This document shows, one piece after another, positions 35,209 to 45,309 of a DNA stretch of 64,000 nucleotides (its first letter is position 1; every line of letters begins with the position of its first letter). The notes under the pieces are model-generated. The model saw nothing but the letters and a program-made list of their open reading frames with translations, did no database searches and was not told the DNA's origin. Source of the DNA: Hygrocybe punicea (lineage: Eukaryota > Basidiomycota > Agaricomycetes > Agaricales > Hygrophoraceae); NCBI GenBank assembly GCA_963556145.1, contig OY744464.1:4092001-4156000 (forward strand). The letters run 5' to 3'. The position numbers and the translations under genes are program-made.

Positions 35209-35820
35209 ATGTGCACCTTTAGGAACGCCCCCCGTCGTTCCCGTGGTTGCCATGCAGGAAAACACGTCCGCGCGCACCAACGCGAGGGTAGGATGCATAT
35301 TGACGTGTCCACCTCCGTTTCCGTCTCGTTTCGCCCGCCGTTTGCACCTACGCCCTCGCTGTCGTCCCCAGCGGTGATCCGTGATGCGCCCCCACCGTTT
35401 GACCCCAAGCCGTCGCCAGGAAAACGCGTCCGCACCCTCCAACGCGAGGATGACACGCGTATCGACGCCTCCACCCCCGTTTCTGTCTCAACTTGCCCAC
35501 CGACCCCCTCTGCGCCCTCTCCGTCATCCCTGGCAGCAAGTATCGGCACGCCACTACCATTTGAGCCCACGCCATCTCCAGAAAACCGTGCCGACACTCA
35601 ACAGACACCATTTTCGACCTGTCCCAGCATATCCGCCCTCGTTTCACCCTCGTGTCGCCAGCCATCCACGTCTCCGCCCTCACCGTCATCCCCAGAGGCC
35701 ATCCGTGACACGCCCCCACCGTCTGAGCCCCTGCCATCCCCAGAAACCCACGCCAGCCCCAAACATACCTTGTTTTCGACCAATTCCGCCACATCTGCCC
35801 CCGTTCTGCTCTCGTTTTGA
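35209..35820 (+). CDS. Proline/serine-rich ORF of family 2 (first)
   Basis: 203 residues of low complexity, rich in Pro, Ser and Thr, built on a tandem repeat of about 170 bp: the phrase (P)PFxPxPSPxxR recurs three times (near residues 50, 105 and 180). No known domain, signal or helix is seen. It may be the 5' part of one reading unit with the ORF at 35,932 separated by a stop and frame change. Function unknown. Confidence 0.4.
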   Translation: MCTFRNAPRRSRGCHAGKHVRAHQREGRMHIDVSTSVSVSFRPPFAPTPSLSSPAVIRDAPPPFDPKPSPGKRVRTLQREDDTRIDASTPVSVSTCPPTPSAPSPSSLAASIGTPLPFEPTPSPENRADTQQTPFSTCPSISALVSPSCRQPSTSPPSPSSPEAIRDTPPPSEPLPSPETHASPKHTLFSTNSATSAPVLLSF

Positions 35821-35931
35821 CCCCTGGCAGCCGCGTACCACCACCAGGACCCCCATATCACCCTCCGTGATGCCGTACAAGCTGCCCCCGCCGCGTTCGA
35901 GCCCCCAACGCCATCCCACATCACCCTACCA

Positions 35932-36432
35932 TTGGCCCCTGCATTCCATCATCCAGGACCAATGCCGGACCCACAGACCAGCCCCTACGCCCACGTTCAC
36001 GTCCCAGCGCCTCTGTACGGCCCCCTCCCATCCAAAATGAGTCCGCCCCCCTCCTTCTTCGATGCCCCCAACACACCACATCACCCGCTACCCCAGTCAA
36101 CCCCGCACGTCCACAATCCACCCCACGGAGCCTCGCAGGCCCATTCAGTAGCCCATACCACGACCCCACGCTCGACCCCGTCCTGCTACGCCCATGCACT
36201 GCTGCTCCATGACTTCATACCCACTACACCCTTGTCGTTATCCCCAGAAGCAGGCCAGGGCATGCTGCCAACATCCACGTTTGCCACTGACGACATACCC
36301 ACTTCAACTTTGCTTGCGCTCGAGTCAGCATTGTTATCCCTCAAGGCCCTCAAGGTTCTGGAGCAAAAGTTGGTAAAGTTGGTGGATCGGTTGGAGAAGT
36401 TGGAAGGCTTTGTGTTGGAAGATTCCTGTTGA
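35932..36432 (+). CDS. Proline-rich ORF with C-terminal leucine zipper, family 2
   Basis: 166 residues. The first 110 are Pro/His/Ser-rich; the last 45 form an amphipathic helix with leucines every seven residues (ALLSLKALKVLEQKLVKLVD and on), likely a coiled coil for self-association. The layout recalls a minimal gag-like structural protein, but there is no sequence motif to prove it. Ends with TGA just before a T-rich stretch. Confidence 0.45.
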   Translation: MAPAFHHPGPMPDPQTSPYAHVHVPAPLYGPLPSKMSPPPSFFDAPNTPHHPLPQSTPHVHNPPHGASQAHSVAHTTTPRSTPSCYAHALLLHDFIPTTPLSLSPEAGQGMLPTSTFATDDIPTSTLLALESALLSLKALKVLEQKLVKLVDRLEKLEGFVLEDSC

Positions 36433-36578
36433 GTTGATTGGATTTTTGTTTTTGTTTTTGTTTTGTTTGTTTTGTTTTCAGTATTGTCCCTTCCCTCCCT
36501 CCCTTTTTCTTTTTCCTATTTCTTTCTCCCTTGCCTTGTGTGAGACTGGGGACAGTCTCTATTTGTGTCCCTACTGGA

Positions 36579-36760
36579 TGTAGAGACATATATATCTCTG
36601 GGTATGTATTCACTCATTTTATCATATTCCCTATTTGTTCTATTATTTGTATGTAGTGGCTGTTGTAAATAGTCACAAACAAGAAGAGTTTTGGGTTTCT
36701 ATCCCACTGACAACGAACTTGCACATTGAATCCGTGCCTACCCAGGCCGCGTTCACCACA
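36579..36760 (+). repeat. 3' LTR of family 2
   Basis: 182 bp, partner of the split 5' LTR; followed by ccgg and the remainder of the family 1 LTR. Confidence 0.92.
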
Positions 36761-36790
36761 CCGGGTCTACAACAGAACTCGCCGTCACAA

Positions 36791-37264
36791 CGGTAGCATT
36801 TTCAAAACGACTGGCATATGGTCAGATCAAGCAATATCAACTGCAATTGATCAATGATCCAATATTGATCCATATTGATACTAAACATATTTGCTGGTTC
36901 AAAAAACAAATTTACAATAAAAATCTCCACATTGGAAAATAGTGGTATCAACTAGAATGAACTATGTAGTACAGTGACAGTCCAGGGCATGCTCCACCTA
37001 CTCCACCTTCCCCTGCTCCCTCCCTTTATAATCAATTCCATCCCTCACTAAATCCATAAGGGACACTGGAAATTGAATCAGATTTTAGACACAGAAGTAT
37101 GGGCAGAAAACATACCTTTGTGCATTGTTGTGCCATTGCTGACATTGTTGTCACCATTGCCATGGGGTACTTGACTAGATGTCATCCTCATGGCTGCCAT
37201 CCTCATGGACCACTTGATTTGTGTCACCTTCAGGTGTGGTTGAGTAAATGAACAGGCAAAGAAT
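36791..37264. other. No gene seen
   Basis: AT-rich flank of the family 1 element and a short Met/Thr-coding biased stretch at about 37,120-37,250. I find no supported gene. Confidence 0.6.
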
Positions 37265-37623
37265 TAGTGCTGCCAAAGTTCGGTTCAGAACTGATCTGAA
37301 CCCAGTTCGAACTCCGAACCGAACCGGAAGTTCGGTTCAGTCCAGCACCTTGGGCTGAACTGAACCCTGGGTCCAGTTTGGGGTTCAGGCAACCTCCAGG
37401 TTGTTTAAACAGTTCATGAGTGGTTCAGAACTGCTGAACTGATGTCCGCAGGCGAAAATTAAGTGTCCGGTTCATGAACTTGGTTCAGGCTCTGAAAAAA
37501 ATCCAAACAGTTCACAGCGGTTCAGGTTCAGTTCACATAAAATCCTGAACTGAACCCGGAGTTCAGTTCAGAGTTCAGCCAAAATGGGTCTGAACTGGAC
37601 TGAACTGAACTTTGGTAGTACTA
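37265..37623. mobile_element. hAT-like miniature element B3
   Basis: 359 bp, terminal repeat TAGTGCTGCCAAAGTTCGGT and 8-bp duplication caaagaat at 37,257-37,264 and 37,624-37,631. It keeps only the terminal regions of the B family, rich in ggttcag/ctgaacc, and lacks the spliced unit and the palindrome. Confidence 0.92.
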
Positions 37624-37631
37624 CAAAGAAT

Positions 37632-38749
37632 GGAGAAGTCTCACCTTGAAGCGGGATGGTGGTTGGAGCCAGAGGGAGAAAGGAGAACTGCATAAGGGAA
37701 GGGGACAGGAGACAGGAAGGGAACATGAAAGCAGACGTGTCAAAGACAAAGCTCTGGATTCTTACTTATGTATTATCTAAATTTAATATTTTTGATCTGA
37801 CTTGGACTCAGGTCATTGATTCCAGCCTTTGTAGTCGTTGCCACCCTTTCCCAGCCAAGTGGGAAATGCTGGGAATGATTGCACATATTTCAGCATTTCC
37901 CACCCTTTCTCAGCCAAGTGACTTTTCACTGGGACTTAAGTTTTGTGCAAGTATAAGTGAATGTGGCCTCGCCCTGGAGCAGTGGAAAAAACAGATATAT
38001 TACACGAGAAAGAAATGGTGCGGTGCAATACAGTACAAAGGGGTGAGAGGAAGGGGTGGGTGACCAAGTAAGACTTGTGCTAGAGGGCCATTGCTTTGCA
38101 TGGCATATGAGAGTCCTTTGGAATTCTTATTTACATGCACTGTCATAAGTAAAATCACAAGTTCACTCTTCAGCCCTTTTGTGTGGATATATTTGAGAGT
38201 GTGTCATATTTTATTCAATGAAATGTTTGCATAAACTATCAATACTACTACTAGTAATGCTACTGTGTGCCGCTGCCAGAAGTGGGGTTATTGAAGCTGC
38301 ATCAAGGGGGTGGTGGGATGGGAATTTCTGATATACACTCACATTATATTTTAAGAGCTGGTCAGGAACCCCTCCTTCCATATATGGTATGTTTAGATCA
38401 CATGTATATATTTTGGCAGAAAACTATATGTATGTAATATATATCATGCTGTTAGTGGCGCTGCTTGGTAGCATTTAGTTGGCAGCTCAGACACACTGAG
38501 TTTCATGGAACAAAATCATAGTTAAAGCATGCAAGATGAAACTGGTAAGAGTGTCAGTCCAGGGTAGGTCAAATTGGATACTGGAAGACTTACCCAAATG
38601 GTCTTGCCACCTGGAGCTTTGCAAGACAAAACCAAGACAGATTCCTTCTTCACCTCTAAGACAACTTCACCACAGATGCACCCTTCAAGCTTCAAGAATC
38701 CCATGTCGCTTTGTTTGTATACATCTCACCAGCAATGGCCACAGTTGTA
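37632..38749. other. No gene seen
   Basis: Contains two direct copies of tttcccagccaagtg/tttctcagccaagtg near 37,850 and 37,905 and AT-rich sequence. No supported gene or known repeat family. Confidence 0.55.
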
Positions 38750-39922
38750 TCATCATGTTACATTTTACAACTCCGCAACTCCGATTCCGACTCCATTACC
38801 CACCATGACAATTCTGCTTCACCACACCTTCCTTTGTCATTCCCCTTTGCCTTTGTCTTCTTTTGGACATCATTGTTTATTCTTGTTCTTGTTCCCTTAT
38901 TATCCTTTCTTCTAGAACAATCCAGACCGACCATGGACATATCCCATGTGACCTTGCTGTACCTGAATAGTCTCCTTGCCGACGGACATCATCGCTATTG
39001 TCTTTTCCCTCACCCTGACATATTGTTTACTTCATCCCACGACAAACCGATACACAATGGCTGTACTCCCAACACAGCTAATTACTGTAATCATCATTGG
39101 CAGCATTGCCATCACTTTCCTTATCCGTTTTTACCTTGTTATGATCTATCTTTGGCATCGGTACCAAAACCCTTCTGCCATCAATACTTCCGACTTCCAC
39201 CTCGACAATATCTCACCATGTAATTGACAATTGCCATACCTGGATATTTGGTCTCCACTTTCATATTCTGTGCCTACCATTATCCTCCCTGACGATCCGA
39301 CAACATTCCTCACCTGCTTGTGCACTCTGAACAATCCTCGATCACACAACATGTCACTGTTCCCTCCAATCCAACCATCGCCAAAGCACATACCTTCAGA
39401 CTTTGACCACAGACCATACAACTTCCCAATACAGTGAACCGACCCCTATCATATATTGTTCACATGACATCACTTCAATGCAGCTCCCAACATCTTATTC
39501 CCACAGCTTGTCACTCGTGCCATGACTTGAAACCTGGACCCACATTCATTTATCCTTTTCCATCTATAACCTTGATACCTCCCACACTCATTTACAACAA
39601 TACCCTTTCTTGGATGAATACCAACATCAGGTGGACCATATTGTTCCACACACAGGACAAGACATCACCCCTCGATATGTCATTGACACAGACATCGTCA
39701 TCCTGTACAGCTTATGCTGTTCACATGTCTGACCTCAACTAGCCCACTGTCTTAGTTGGTTTTCCCCCCATACATTCCTTTGTTTTCTTTCATACCAACC
39801 TTGCCACTATATCTACACTACCTCAAGACACTCCCTTCATCAATCCTACACTGGACAATACCCCTCTTCAACCCAACCATGCATTGCACTTGCCAGACTG
39901 TGCACTTGCCTGTTACAGCAAG

Positions 39923-40993
39923 TAGGGTTTAACACGGGTAACCCGGGGGTCTAAAAAATCCAACCCGGGCCCGGACCCGCCAAACCCGGTCAACGGCGGG
40001 TAAGGGTCCAGGTGCCGGCAGGTTTCGCCCCCCGGGTTGCCCCCAGGTTGACCGGGTTTGCATGCACCGCCCGGGTTTCATCATACCCGTGGGGCACCAC
40101 ATACCTCGCGTCTGGGTTCTGAGACCCAGACCGAGGCGGGCTCACCCCAACCGTTCTCCTCGCAAATTGCAGGCACGTATCAATAGATACGGCGCTGCGC
40201 TTCGCGAGGTAGATGGGTGCCGGGGAGCCCTCCGGTGTCCCCAAGGGATGGGGAGGGACGGGGGGTCTTGTCCTGTGGTCCCTGCCTGGCATTGCCAGCG
40301 CTGCTGCTGCCAACTGTCGTCCTCGTCGGGGTGGTGGTATGGTTGTGGTGGTGTTGCTGCCACGGCTGCTGCTGCTGCTGCTGTCGCCATTGCTGCTGCC
40401 GCTGTTGCTGCTGCTGCTGGCATTGCTGCTGCTGCTGCTGGCCGTCGCCGTCGTCGTTGCCTTGCTGCTGCTGCTGCCGGCACGCTGTTGTTGTTCTCGT
40501 CGGGTGGTGGTATGGTCGCAGTGGTGTTGCTGCCACTGCTGCTGCTGCCGGCATTGCTGCTGTGGCCGGCGTTGCTGCTGTTGCTGGCGCTGCTGCTGTT
40601 GCCAGCGCTGCTGCTGTTGCTGATGCTGCTGCTGCTGCTGTCATCGTTGTTGCCGTTGCCGTTCCATCGTCGTTGTTGACGCTGCCGTTGCCGTTGCCAC
40701 CGCTGGTGGTGGTGTTGGTGGTGTTGTTGTGGCTGTCCCATGTCCGTTGGCATTGCATTGGCGTTGGGATCCGTCGTGGAGTGCTCGCGATGTGGTCGCG
40801 GTCGAGTTTCCTGCAATAAATAATATTAGTAAAGTTAACAGACTTACCTGTGTTGATGACCCGTGATGACCCGTGAACCCGCCGGTTCGGGTCGCGGTGT
40901 TGCACGGGTCGCCAAAATGGCAACCCGGTACCCGCACCGGTCAGACCCGAACCGGCGGGTCACCGGGTTTACCCGGACCCGTGTTAAACCTTA
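39923..40993 (-). mobile_element. hAT-like non-autonomous element C
   Basis: 1,071 bp, ends TAGGGTTTAACACGGG and TAAGGTTTAACACGGG, with the 8-bp duplication acagcaag at 39,915-39,922 and 40,994-41,001. Copy 1 of unit A has the empty site. On the minus strand it has an exon ending GTTGATGACACAG-like sequence, an intron gtaagtctgttaactttactaatattatttattgcag (about 40,849-40,813) and an exon starting GAAACTCGACCGCGACCAC followed by triplet repeats. This is the same module as in B1 and B2 despite different ends. Confidence 0.9.
40158..40209. repeat. 52-bp CCTCGCG palindrome in C
   Basis: Arms CCTCGCAAA and TTCGCGAGG with core CGTATCAATAGATACG. Confidence 0.85.
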
Positions 40994-41437
40994 ACAGCAA
41001 GTATAGACCCCGAATTGGCATTTCTGCATGTCACATGATCCGATGACAAATCATCCGAGTCATCCAGACCTCTTCCATTCTCAATGACACCCAGGCCTCC
41101 AGTTGGATCGCAAGAACATTGACATGAGGATGCCTCATGTACGCCTCATGGTGAACATATGGTGTAGTTGGACATGTTGTAGCTTCATGGTTGTATTCCC
41201 ATTTACCTCCCCTCAAGATCAGTCACTATATCTACTGTTCTTGTTGTTGGTTCGGACTTTTCCTTCTTTCTTTTCCTTACGTTTAGTCTGGTTCTTGGGG
41301 CAGACCCCCTTGTCTTGGGTAACCCCCACAGCTCGCAATAACATTAGACCATGCCCTCTTAGCAGTGCTGTCTTAGTTGTAAGCAACAATGAAAACTGCT
41401 GTCCTCTCCTCTGGAATCTGATCCCTAGTTAAGTTGA

Positions 41438-44400
41438 TTGTTGCCGGAGCCCGCTGCAGAAGCGATCCGTAACAAATGTGCCCTTTTCAACCTGCGAGCT
41501 TATGTGATTCAGGAACATGGCGACATTATAGCCATAGAAAATATGCTTGGCATTAGAGGACACAATGCCTACTGCCCATGTTGCAGTTGCAAGATGAAGG
41601 GTGTGCAGGATATTACAGGGAAGGAGACGATTTATTACATACCGCTCATCACCCCAGATGCCGAACATCTGACAAGGCCATTGGTAGACCCACGGAACCT
41701 CCCTATGCGCACACACAGCGAGTTCAGCAACACACTTCAGAGAATGGCATCTGCACCCATCAAGAGGGCACAGGATGAAATTGGAAAAGTTTATGGTATC
41801 CAACAATGTGCCATGCTGTTGCATGTACATTCTCTTGATCTTGCGAGGTCATCTCCATGGGATTGGGTGCATATCCGTGTGAGAATGTTTGCCCAAACAT
41901 GACTGACCTATGGACAGGAAGGTTCATGCAGTCAAGACTATTCCAGCAGTCTTTGTCCATGTGCTTGGTAACATTGCCAAAGATCATTCACAATTCATAG
42001 CAGAATCCTGGGTGTTTTGGTTCATGTACATTGCACCAATCATTTTACAAGGTCATTTCAAGAAAATGTGCTACTACAAGCATATGTGCATGTTGGTCAA
42101 TATAATGAAGATGACACTCAAATTCAAAATTACACACCAGGAAATTGATGAGCTTGAAGAGATGATTGTACAATTGGTCAAGCTATATGAGCAGTCGGTG
42201 TCCTGGCTGGTATTTTGTGTCACATCCTGAAATTATTAATTCAACAGATACTACTACCAATATGAGGAAGGACGATTCTCGACATGCACTCTCACGATCC
42301 AGTCTCTTACACATTGCAGATGATATCCATCATTGTGGCCCCTCCTGGGTGACCTGGGTCTTCTATATGGAGCAGTTTTGTGGTTTGGACTGCACTCTCA
42401 CAAGCACCCATGGAGTAATCTCAACAAATGCAATCTTCACATGGCTTATCTAGGACAACTCATTGTACAGTATGACTTGGATGATGAGCTGACAACCGTC
42501 AATGTTCGCCGTGGTATGCTAGGCATTAAACATCATGAGCATTCCTATATAGACTGTATGTGAGGCTTTCATCTTCGATGAAAATTAATCAATTATTGAC
42601 TAGATCCGGATCACATTATGCGTTCTCTACATCGGCCAAGATATGCTTTGGATCAAATCACAAGAGTGAGGATTGCAACATATCTTGGGCATGTCTTCCA
42701 TCAGCAACGAGACATTGTTATGTGAATGTTTGTTTCACCAAGAATTACCGGAGTTGACTTTGTTCAGGTACCTTCTTGTTTTTTGTGGGTTTCTAATATC
42801 TAAATAACCTATCAGGAAGGGGTTTGTGGGTATATGTACTATATGAATCAATAGAATGTAATAGTGAGGTCTCTTCAATTAAGAATTGAGACTTTGAGTG
42901 GGTATGAATAGCAATTGGGTGTGTGATGTACTGAAAATACTAATATTCACTACTGGAATATAAAAATATGAACTAATGAATACTGATAACAATATTCACC
43001 AGTTGAATATGGATGGTTTTGGCTACAGGGCCTATTCAATCAAGAGTATCTCTGGGTATTATAATATCTGACTTAAATCCGAAGCTTCAAATGCACATTG
43101 GCTACTAGTTCAGGGATATCTTTAATACCTTTTGAATACTCTGTTTTGTTTAGGATGAAACCTTAACCTTAGAAGTGTATCTAGCTGACTAATGCTGACT
43201 AATGAACTGATTGGACTGAGTGAACTGGGTGAATTCTCCTTGATGACAAGGGGAACTCAGAGAATGATAGAATAAGAGTGAGCTAGACTGGATTGCAAGC
43301 ACTAGCTACTACAATGAGTAACTACTAGTACTAAGAGAATGAGGGATCACACTGTGTGAACCCAACTAAGAGTGACTACTGAGTGGTGAGGGGGGAAATC
43401 CTACTGACTACTGGAATTTGGGGGCCCTATTTATACTGTTGGAGAACAATGGGGGACTGAGAACAATGGGAAAGTGAGAACAATAGGACTGAGTCATGAG
43501 AACAATGGATGGCATTAAAGAGGCTGTGAACAATGGGCTCTATCTCCATTTAGACTGTTTAGAACAAAGGACTGCTCAGAACAATAGACCATTGTCTTTA
43601 TGTAAGCAGACTATCACAATCACTCTCTGATGCATCCTATCTTATCATTATCTTATCATCCTCTTGTTCACATCTTATCTAATCATTTCCCATTATCTAG
43701 CTGAGCCGCTTTTGATCAATACAAGTAAACAAGATTTGTAATCAATCCATTACTGCTAATATAGGTAAGAATGCTAGTTGGGCTTGTCTCCTTGCACGCA
43801 CAATACAGAGAAATATATAATAAATACTAATGAGCGGGGGATGTGCCTCTGTGCACCATACATAAACGGCTAAGTCTGGGCATTGCTAGTGAAGCCATAA
43901 TAAATGATATAAAGGTAAGCATATATGCTATCTGTGTCTGTTCACTAGCATGCGTAATGTGGAAAGGCATAGAATGGGTACTAATGAGTGTAGGTGTGCA
44001 TCCATAGTGTTGCACTTAAATATCTAAGTCCGTGGTCCGATGGTAAACCCATGACATTACACCCAAAAACACTTGGGGTCATGACAACATCATCCTCCAG
44101 CACCTGCCACATCTCATGCCATTGTGGGGCAAGTTGCGGATCCACCATGGAGAGGACCCTATCCGAACATGATTTGCCATATGCAAGAACCGATTGCAAG
44201 ACTCACAGGATAATTCATGTGTGCAGGTATGTAATCAGTTTCACATTCAAAATGATATTTACCTATTCTGCATTCATCAAGTATGAAGTAGTCTATGATG
44301 GACTTCAAGGCAACACTGTCACCACAATTAATTATGGTGCTGTCAAACACATCTTTGCATGTGAACTCAGTTGGGACCCTGTTTTGGGTACATCAAGAGG

Positions 44401-44647
44401 GAAGACTTTCCTACTTGCAGTCATTGAGCTCTTCAAAACCAACAATGAAGATGCCGCCACTAAAACAGTGCACTACACAAAATGTAGGGCTCAAATTGTC
44501 ACCAATGTACGCAATATCAAGTCAGCTGTGGGTCAGGTGGAGACATGAAAGCGATGGGGACTTGTTGATCAAGACATACAATCAGCAAAGGCAGTTTTTA
44601 CTCAGGAAGCTGACAGTGACTCAGACTCTTCTGATGATGACTTTTGA
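41438..44647 (+). pseudogene. Plavaka-type (CMC) DNA transposase remnant
   Basis: Pieces in order match the Agaricomycete Plavaka transposase: EHGDIIAIENMLGIRGHNAY with a CXXC finger (CPCCSCKMKG), SSPWDWVH, ESWVFWFMYIAPIIL, KHMCMLVNIM with an ITHQEIDELEE segment, HPWSNLNKCNLHMAYLGQLI, HLPHLMPLWGKLRI, and the C-terminal KHIFACELSWD ... RGKTFLLAVI, ending SDSDSSDDDF at 44,647. The 5' end is lost at the junction with unit A. Several frameshifts are present, and stops include three TGA codons that fit CGA with a C-to-T change. An LTR-like repeat (42,761-44,086) interrupts it. A short intron (44,227-44,280) is preserved. Confidence 0.85.
42761..44086 (-). repeat. LTR-like repeat, copy 2, inside the transposase
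   Basis: 1,326 bp, inverted and highly similar to 30,680-32,040, with the same TATA region on the minus strand near 43,430. The transposase frame resumes on the far side (HLPHLMPLWGKLRI). A clear target duplication is not visible. Confidence 0.65.
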
Positions 44648-44684
44648 TGTATTGATCTCACCAACACCCCTCCACCCTTCATTA

Positions 44685-45307
44685 CAGTCATTCATGGCTC
44701 CTTGAGACAGCATGGGTCCTTGAGACAAAGGCCCTGGAAGACATCAATTTCATTGAATACTCCCTTGGAGTTGACCATAGTACATAGACAATATTCATAC
44801 CACCTGTTGATAAAATAATTGCAGTGCCTGACGCTTGTTAGGCTTGGCACCATGCAGATTAGTGATGAAAATTCAATAAAATGTGCCATAACTCCCCAAA
44901 TGACAACACCCCAATGTCTGAAATTTGTGGTAGTTTTTGTCTCACACTTCATGCACACACATTTGTACAAAAAAAACAAACTGTCTGCACCCAAGAAATG
45001 TGTATTCTCTGCTCAATGGCTGGCACAATGAGTGGCATGTCACATCACACTTCCCAATTAGGACTGATGCAGGAAGTCACGCTGATGTGACACTGTCACA
45101 AGGACCCAATTAGGGCCAATAAGCACTTTTTCTAAAGATCCTTTTCATCATCTATGTTCCTCACCTCCGATAAGAATTCTGAAGCTCTCACTAGTAATAT
45201 GACATATTTGAGTATGAGATCAGGTATTTAAATGAGGAAAAAGGCTGTTTATTGCAAATTCCAAGGTGTAACTAAGTTTGGCTGTCTCAAGGAGCCATGA
45301 ATGACTG
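44685..45307. mobile_element. Tc1/mariner-like miniature element
   Basis: 623 bp; inverted ends CAGTCATTCATGGCTCCTTG flanked by TA (44,683-44,684 and 45,308-45,309). It lies 38 bp after the transposase stop. No transposase is present. Confidence 0.85.
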
Positions 45308-45309
45308 TA

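Larger units (their letters stand above)
33914..36760 (+). mobile_element. Non-autonomous LTR element, family 2
   Basis: LTRs of 182 bp start TGTAGAGACATATATA and end TTCACCACA: 5' LTR 33,914-33,942 plus 34,529-34,681 (split by a solo LTR) and 3' LTR 36,579-36,760. The 4-bp duplication is ccgg. The primer-binding site at 34,684 is the same 17-mer as in family 1. The interior encodes proline-rich frames but no pol domain. A related interior is found in the TRIM at 46,466-46,920. Confidence 0.9.
33377..36790 (+). repeat. 3' LTR of truncated family 1 element, split by family 2
   Basis: The LTR starts TGTAGAGGC at 33,377, is cut at 33,913, and resumes at 36,765-36,790 with the terminal GCCGTCACA. 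The 4-bp duplication ccgg (33,910-33,913 and 36,761-36,764) marks the family 2 insertion. Confidence 0.9.
38750..41470 (+). repeat. Repeat unit A, copy 2
   Basis: Inverted relative to copy 1 (15,178-16,679 plus 23,051-23,180). It shows the unoccupied site of the giant palindrome at about 38,877-38,886 and carries element C, which copy 1 lacks. Frames conserved with copy 1 include 39,231-39,437 and a frame around 39,580-39,922, here with an in-frame TAG after HMSDLN. Its right edge abuts the Plavaka transposase remnant. Confidence 0.75.

Noticed and set aside
30680..44086. The two 1.3-kb inverted repeats as terminal repeats of one 13-kb transposon
   Set aside because: Outer flanks (ggaccga and acatcat) show no target duplication, and one copy interrupts a transposase gene.
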